DNA of 64,000 nucleotides from Bradyrhizobium sp. 190 (lineage in GTDB: Bacteria > Pseudomonadota > Alphaproteobacteria > Rhizobiales > Xanthobacteraceae), in contig NZ_JADPJL010000012.1 of NCBI RefSeq assembly GCF_023073415.1, positions 1-64,000 on the forward strand, read 5' to 3'. This document shows, one piece after another, positions 59,628-64,000 of the stretch. A program made the translations under genes and the position numbers. The notes beneath the pieces were generated by a model that made no database searches, was not told the origin of the DNA, and was given only the letters and a program-made list of their open reading frames with translations. How positions within the stretch are numbered: the stretch's first letter is position 1; each line of letters opens with the position of its first letter.

Positions 59628-59948
59628 TTACGGGATCCTTGCCACAATTTCGGGCCGGTTTTTCTCGAGCCAGGCCACCGCCTCGGGTCCGTCGACGACG
59701 CACTCGAAGGTTTCCCAGGTTGGGTCCTCCAGGGATTCCGGTTTCAGCCGCTTCGCCGCATACTCAACGAGGTCATGCAAGCTCTCGTATCCTCGGCGGC
59801 GTTCGAGGGAATCTGCAATCGCTGTACTGGCCCATCCTCGTCGGGCCAGATCGAGAATGCTCGGAGCGTCAGCCTCGCTGAACCAGGGTGTGGCATCGAA
59901 CTCGATGCAGCGGACATTATCGGCGGTATGACAAGTAGCGTGGATCAT
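59628..59948 (-). CDS. Conserved hypothetical protein, 106 aa
   Basis: Start at ATG 59948, with GGAGG eight bases upstream; an ATG 15 bases earlier is less good. IEFDATPWFSEADAPSILDLARRGWASTAIADSLERRRGYESLHDLVEYAAKRLKPESLEDPTWETFECVVDGPEAVAWLEKNRPEIV is a well-folded looking alpha/beta sequence. It begins 49 bases after the dehydrogenase stop and runs eight bases before the methyltransferase start, so it is probably in the same transcript. Not assigned. Confidence 0.8.
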   Translation of the reverse strand: MIHATCHTADNVRCIEFDATPWFSEADAPSILDLARRGWASTAIADSLERRRGYESLHDLVEYAAKRLKPESLEDPTWETFECVVDGPEAVAWLEKNRPEIVARIP

Positions 59949-59997
59949 TGGATTCCTCCGCACTTCAGAGTTTCAGATCGCTGCCTAGCGCGCGTCC

Positions 59998-62900
59998 TCA
60001 GGCTTTGACCAAGTCCCCCAGCAGGTTCGCCGCCACCGTCAGCTTGGCGAGCGTCAAGCCGCTGGCAGCAATCTCCTCGACCGCGCGGCGGATGCGCGTC
60101 GCTTCGGGATGAGCCGCGAGCCAGGTCTCGACGGCCTGCTGGCCGGACTGTCCGGTTGCCAGCATATCCGCGGCCAGTCTTCTTTCGGCGCCAGCGATCT
60201 GCTCAACGGCGCGATCGATGGCCATACGTTCGAAATAATCGTTTGCCGGCACGCTGCGCGCGGCGGCGATAATGCGGTCGAGACGGAATTTGGCCTCGGC
60301 GGCGAAGAAGGTCGCCGCCGCATCGCCGATGGCGCGCGTGGTGCGCTCTGCAACCGTCACGATGTCAGGTGCCGCGACCAGAGTGTCGAGATCGGCGAGT
60401 TCGCCGGCGAGGCCGGCGGGGACACCGGCGTCGGTGAGTTCCTGCCGCCGCTTGCCGCGCGCAGCCTGCAAGTCCGGCGGCAGGGCAGTATCGAGCCCGG
60501 CAACGATCTGGCGGATAGCAGGGCCAAAGCGCGCGATGACGGCCTCCAGCCCGTCCTTGAAATCGACATTGCGCACGTACCAGACCATGCGGGAGAGCAG
60601 GAGGTCCTGCACAGAAGCGTAGAGGGACAGCTGCACCTGCCCGTCGATGCAGGTATCGAGTGCATCGATCGCGTCATTGAGCCACTTCAGTCCGTAGCAT
60701 TCATCGACCGCCACATAGGCCATGACGATGGTCTTGATATCGGCGTCCGTTTCGTCGATCAGTCGCACGACACAGGCCGGGCCGCCGCGGTTGATCACCG
60801 CATTGGCGAGGCAGGTTGCGATGATCTCCCGCCGCAGGCGATGGAATTCGACCGCTGTCGGGAATTTGTCCTGAATTTCGCGCGGAAAATACTGGGATAG
60901 CTCGCGGGCGAGATAGGGATCATCGGGCACGCTGGTGGCGAGCAGGTCATCGTAGAGGGTCAGCTTGGCGTAGGCGAGCAACACGGCAAGCTCGGGCCGC
61001 GTCAGGAACTGGCCGCGCCGTGTGCGTTCGGTGAGCGCTGCGTCGTCGGGCAAGAACTCCACCGCGCGGCTGAGCAAGCCTCGCTGCTCGAGCGACTGCA
61101 TCAGGCGGGTGAGGAAGCCGGTCTCGGCCACGCCCTTGCGCTCGACGAGCGAGAGGGCCAGCGTCTGCAGATAGTTGTTGCGCAGCACCAGCGTGCCGAC
61201 CTCGTCGGTCATCGCGGCAAGCAGGCTGTTGCGGTCAGTGGGGCTGAGGCGTCCTTCGCGCTCGAGGCGCGCCATCGCGATCTTGATATTGACCTCGACG
61301 TCGGACGTGTTCACGCCGGCCGAATTGTCGATGGCGTCGGTGTTGAGCTTGACGCCCTTCTGCGCCGCTTCAATGCGGCCGCGCTGGGTGACGCCGAGAT
61401 TGGCGCCTTCGCCGATCACCCGGGCGCGCACGTCGCCGCCCGAGACGCGGATCGGATCGTTGGCGCGGTCGCCGACCTGATCGTCGCTTTCCCCGGAGGA
61501 GCGGACATAGGTGCCGATGCCGCCAAACCACAAGAGGTCCGCGCGCGCCTTCAGGATCGCCGTCATCACCTCGAAAGGCGTGGCTTGTGGCTTGTCGAGA
61601 TCGAGCAGGGTGCGCACTGCCGGAGCAAGCGGAATTGCCTTGAGCTGGCGCGAGAACACGCCGCCACCTTCCGTGATCAGCGACTTGTTGTAGTCCTGCC
61701 AGCTCGATCGCGGCAGGTCGAACAGGCGCTTGCGCTCGGCGAAGCTGATCGAAGGATCAGGCGAGGGATCGATGAAGATGTCGCGATGATCGAAAGCCGC
61801 CACAAGCCTTGTCGCCGGCGAGAGCAGCATGCCATTGCCGAAAACGTCGCCGGACATGTCGCCCACGCCGACCGCGGTGAACGGCATGGTCTGAATGTCG
61901 GTGCCGAGCTCGCGGAAGTGGCGCTTGACCGCCTCCCAGGCGCCGCGCGCCGTGATCCCCATCTTCTTGTGGTCGTAGCCCTGACTGCCGCCGGAAGCGA
62001 AGGCATCGCCGAGCCAATGGTTCTTCTCGGCCGAGATCGCGTTGGCGGTGTCGGAGAAGGTGGCGGTGCCCTTGTCGGCGGCGACGACGAGGTAGGGGTC
62101 GTCGCCGTCATGGCGCACGATGGATTCGGGCGGCACGACGATGTCGCCGTCGAGATTGTCGGTGATTTCGAGCAGCGAGCGAATGAAGATGCGATAGGCT
62201 TCGGTGCCTTCCGCGAGCCAGGCGTCGCGATTGGAAGGTGGCGGCAGGCGCTTGGGCACGAAGCCGCCCTTGGCGCCGACCGGCACGATCACGGCGTTCT
62301 TGACCTGCTGCGCCTTCACCAGGCCGAGGATCTCGGTGCGGAAATCCTGCGGCCGGTCGGACCAGCGCAAGCCACCGCGCGCAACCTTGCCGAAGCGCAG
62401 GTGAATACCTTCCACACGAGGTGAATAGACGAAGATCTCGTAGAGCGGTCGTGGAGCCGGCAGGTCGTCGATCCGGCGCGCGTCGAACTTGAAGGAGATC
62501 ACCGGACGCGGATGTCCATCCTCGCCGATCTGCCACAGATTGGTGCGGATGGTTGCCTGCACCAGATTGGTGAAGCGGCGCAGGATGCGGTCTTCATCGA
62601 GCGAGGCCACGGATTTGAGCTGCTCCTCGATCTCGGCAAGCAGGGCCGTCTCGCGCGCCGAGCGCTCGGCATCCGTCAAGGCGAGGCGTGGATCGAGGCG
62701 GGTCTGGAATAGCGCGACGAGGCTGGCCGTGATCGCGGCGTTCTTGCGCAAGGTCTCCCACATATAGTCCTGGCTGAACGGAGCGCGGATCTGGTGCAGG
62801 TAGCGCGACAGCGCCCGGATGGCCGAGACTTCCCGCCAGCCCAGGGCGGTGCGCAGGATCAGGGCGTTATATCCATCGGATTCGGCGCGATCGCGGACCA

Positions 62901-64000
62901 CCGCCATGATCGAGGCTTCCAGGCGATGGCTGAATTCCGGGCTGATCGCAATCGGCTGGCCGTCGCTGGTCTCGATCGTCATGTCGTGGAGCCAGACCGG
63001 CGCCGGCCTGGTGCCAGGCACGATTTGATAGGTGCGTTCGTTGACCACGCGCAGGCCATGATTCTCGATCACCGGTACGCGGTAGGATAACGACAGCGGT
63101 GCCGCGTCCGAGAACACCTTCAGGCCGAAGCGCCTGGGATCGTCCTCGCCCTCGAAGCGGTAAACCGAAATCGTCACCGGGCGGGCCGGCGTGAGCTTTT
63201 CGACGGTCGTGATATCGGCGATCGCCTGTTCCGTCGTGAAGATCTCGGTATAGCCGCCGCTAAAGGCCTGGGCGTATCGGTTGGTGAGCATGCGCGCCCG
63301 CATGCCATCGGTCGATGCCGTGAGCGCGGCCCTCAGCCTGTCGGCCCAGGTCGCGGCAATGGCGCTGATCCCGGCTTCAAGGGTGGCGCGTTCGACGACG
63401 GGAGTTTTGCCTTCATAGCGCCCGATGATGAAGTGGACGCGGGCAAGCGCCCCTTCAGGGAATGATACGTAGGATGCAGCCAAGGTCCCCTTGTAGGCCT
63501 GCGCCAGGAAGGCTCCGACGCGTGTGCGGACGTCAGTGTCGTATTTCTCACGCGGAATGAAGGTGAGGATGGAGACGAAGCGATCAAACTTGTCCACCCG
63601 CGCCAGCGCCCGGACGCGGGGGCGCTCGTAGAGGATCAGGATCTCTATGACGAAATTGTTGAGAGTGTCGATGTCGATCTGGAACAGTTCGTCACGCGGA
63701 TATTCTTCGAGAATATGCATGAGCGCTTTGCCGGAATGGCCGCTCGGGTCGAAGCCCGCGCGCTGCAGCACGCCCGAAATCTTGTGGCGGACATAAGGGA
63801 TCTGTCGTACCGAGCGGGTATAGGCGCCTGACGTGAAAAGGCCGACGACGCGCAATTCGCCCTCGAGCCGGCCGTCGGGCGTATAGAGCTTGATGCCCAC
63901 ATAATCCATCCGGATGCGGCGATGAACGCGGCTGGAGACATTGGCCTTGATGACGATCAGCAGGGCCGGCTCGCGCATGAAGTCGCGAATTTCCGGCGTC
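59998..64000 (-). CDS. NAD-specific glutamate dehydrogenase, large type (3' part; runs off the window)
   Basis: At least 1334 residues; the frame is still open at base 64000 (reading TPEIRDF before the first Met in view), so the N-terminal few hundred residues lie outside. Seen: IEGxHLRFGKVARGGLRWSDRPQDFRTEILGLVKAQQVKNAVIVPVGAKGGFVPK (dinucleotide/glutamate site), DGDDPYLVVAADKGTATFSDTAN, GDMSGDVFGNGMLLS, GADLLWFGGIGTYVR and VRARVIGEGANLGVTQRGRIEAA, all typical of the about 1600-residue GDH_NAD family. Oxidises glutamate to 2-oxoglutarate with NAD+. Intact throughout; core gene. Confidence 0.96.
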   Translation of the reverse strand, partial: TPEIRDFMREPALLIVIKANVSSRVHRRIRMDYVGIKLYTPDGRLEGELRVVGLFTSGAYTRSVRQIPYVRHKISGVLQRAGFDPSGHSGKALMHILEEYPRDELFQIDIDTLNNFVIEILILYERPRVRALARVDKFDRFVSILTFIPREKYDTDVRTRVGAFLAQAYKGTLAASYVSFPEGALARVHFIIGRYEGKTPVVERATLEAGISAIAATWADRLRAALTASTDGMRARMLTNRYAQAFSGGYTEIFTTEQAIADITTVEKLTPARPVTISVYRFEGEDDPRRFGLKVFSDAAPLSLSYRVPVIENHGLRVVNERTYQIVPGTRPAPVWLHDMTIETSDGQPIAISPEFSHRLEASIMAVVRDRAESDGYNALILRTALGWREVSAIRALSRYLHQIRAPFSQDYMWETLRKNAAITASLVALFQTRLDPRLALTDAERSARETALLAEIEEQLKSVASLDEDRILRRFTNLVQATIRTNLWQIGEDGHPRPVISFKFDARRIDDLPAPRPLYEIFVYSPRVEGIHLRFGKVARGGLRWSDRPQDFRTEILGLVKAQQVKNAVIVPVGAKGGFVPKRLPPPSNRDAWLAEGTEAYRIFIRSLLEITDNLDGDIVVPPESIVRHDGDDPYLVVAADKGTATFSDTANAISAEKNHWLGDAFASGGSQGYDHKKMGITARGAWEAVKRHFRELGTDIQTMPFTAVGVGDMSGDVFGNGMLLSPATRLVAAFDHRDIFIDPSPDPSISFAERKRLFDLPRSSWQDYNKSLITEGGGVFSRQLKAIPLAPAVRTLLDLDKPQATPFEVMTAILKARADLLWFGGIGTYVRSSGESDDQVGDRANDPIRVSGGDVRARVIGEGANLGVTQRGRIEAAQKGVKLNTDAIDNSAGVNTSDVEVNIKIAMARLEREGRLSPTDRNSLLAAMTDEVGTLVLRNNYLQTLALSLVERKGVAETGFLTRLMQSLEQRGLLSRAVEFLPDDAALTERTRRGQFLTRPELAVLLAYAKLTLYDDLLATSVPDDPYLARELSQYFPREIQDKFPTAVEFHRLRREIIATCLANAVINRGGPACVVRLIDETDADIKTIVMAYVAVDECYGLKWLNDAIDALDTCIDGQVQLSLYASVQDLLLSRMVWYVRNVDFKDGLEAVIARFGPAIRQIVAGLDTALPPDLQAARGKRRQELTDAGVPAGLAGELADLDTLVAAPDIVTVAERTTRAIGDAAATFFAAEAKFRLDRIIAAARSVPANDYFERMAIDRAVEQIAGAERRLAADMLATGQSGQQAVETWLAAHPEATRIRRAVEEIAASGLTLAKLTVAANLLGDLVKA

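Overview
The window looks like an alphaproteobacterial chromosome of the Bradyrhizobium/Rhodopseudomonas/Afipia group (Nitrobacteraceae). This is judged from high-GC coding regions, many small proteins typical of Bradyrhizobium, a large NAD-type glutamate dehydrogenase, a TRAP transporter, class III cyclase/TPR proteins, LuxR-type regulators and EcfG-like promoter elements. The assignment rests on recognising families, not on a database search.

Most of the window (about 1-57,300) is an accessory region: intact small operons set among scraps of mobile and decayed genes. Left part (1-9,500): a UvrD-like helicase, small hypothetical genes, an SOS-associated SRAP operon, a large serine recombinase, and a degenerate phosphatase-like gene beside a HigA-like regulator. 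Next (9,700-17,400): an IS21 istB remnant, an alpha/beta-hydrolase plus AI-2E-family transporter operon, two frameshift-damaged stress-type genes, a HisKA_2 (HWE-like) sensor kinase and a membrane protein. From 17,900 to 27,000 lie two adenylate/guanylate cyclase fusion genes, with a cold-shock gene, duplicated small genes and terminator-ended RNA candidates between them. At 29,100-33,500 is a remnant conjugation module: IS30 scrap, AlpA-like regulator, TraA relaxase, an oriT-like site and two short traC/traD-type genes. A truncated SIR2-like gene and a chemotaxis-receptor scrap follow. A sensor kinase/LuxR response-regulator operon (34,715-37,443) and a run of small membrane or zinc-ribbon proteins come next. 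At 40,700-43,100 are scraps of IS3 and IS110 and the first codons of a malonyl-CoA decarboxylase, coupled to an intact TRAP operon (43,103-46,067) that I infer imports malonate. From 46,280 to 51,100 lie integrase and resolvase remnants, an intact tyrosine integrase and 3' tRNA halves that look like attachment sites. An autotransporter with repeats and scraps of others, a secreted protein, a catalase scrap, a truncated integrase and a RepA-like ATPase scrap fill 51,200-57,300.

The right end (57,360-64,000) looks like ordinary core chromosome: LLM flavin oxidoreductase, GYD protein, ICMT-like methyltransferase, a small conserved protein and the NAD-glutamate dehydrogenase running off the edge.

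The clearest overall pattern is a graveyard for mobile elements, with many single-base frameshifts in small accessory genes while the large genes stay open. No CRISPR array, rRNA gene, complete tRNA or complete insertion sequence was seen.
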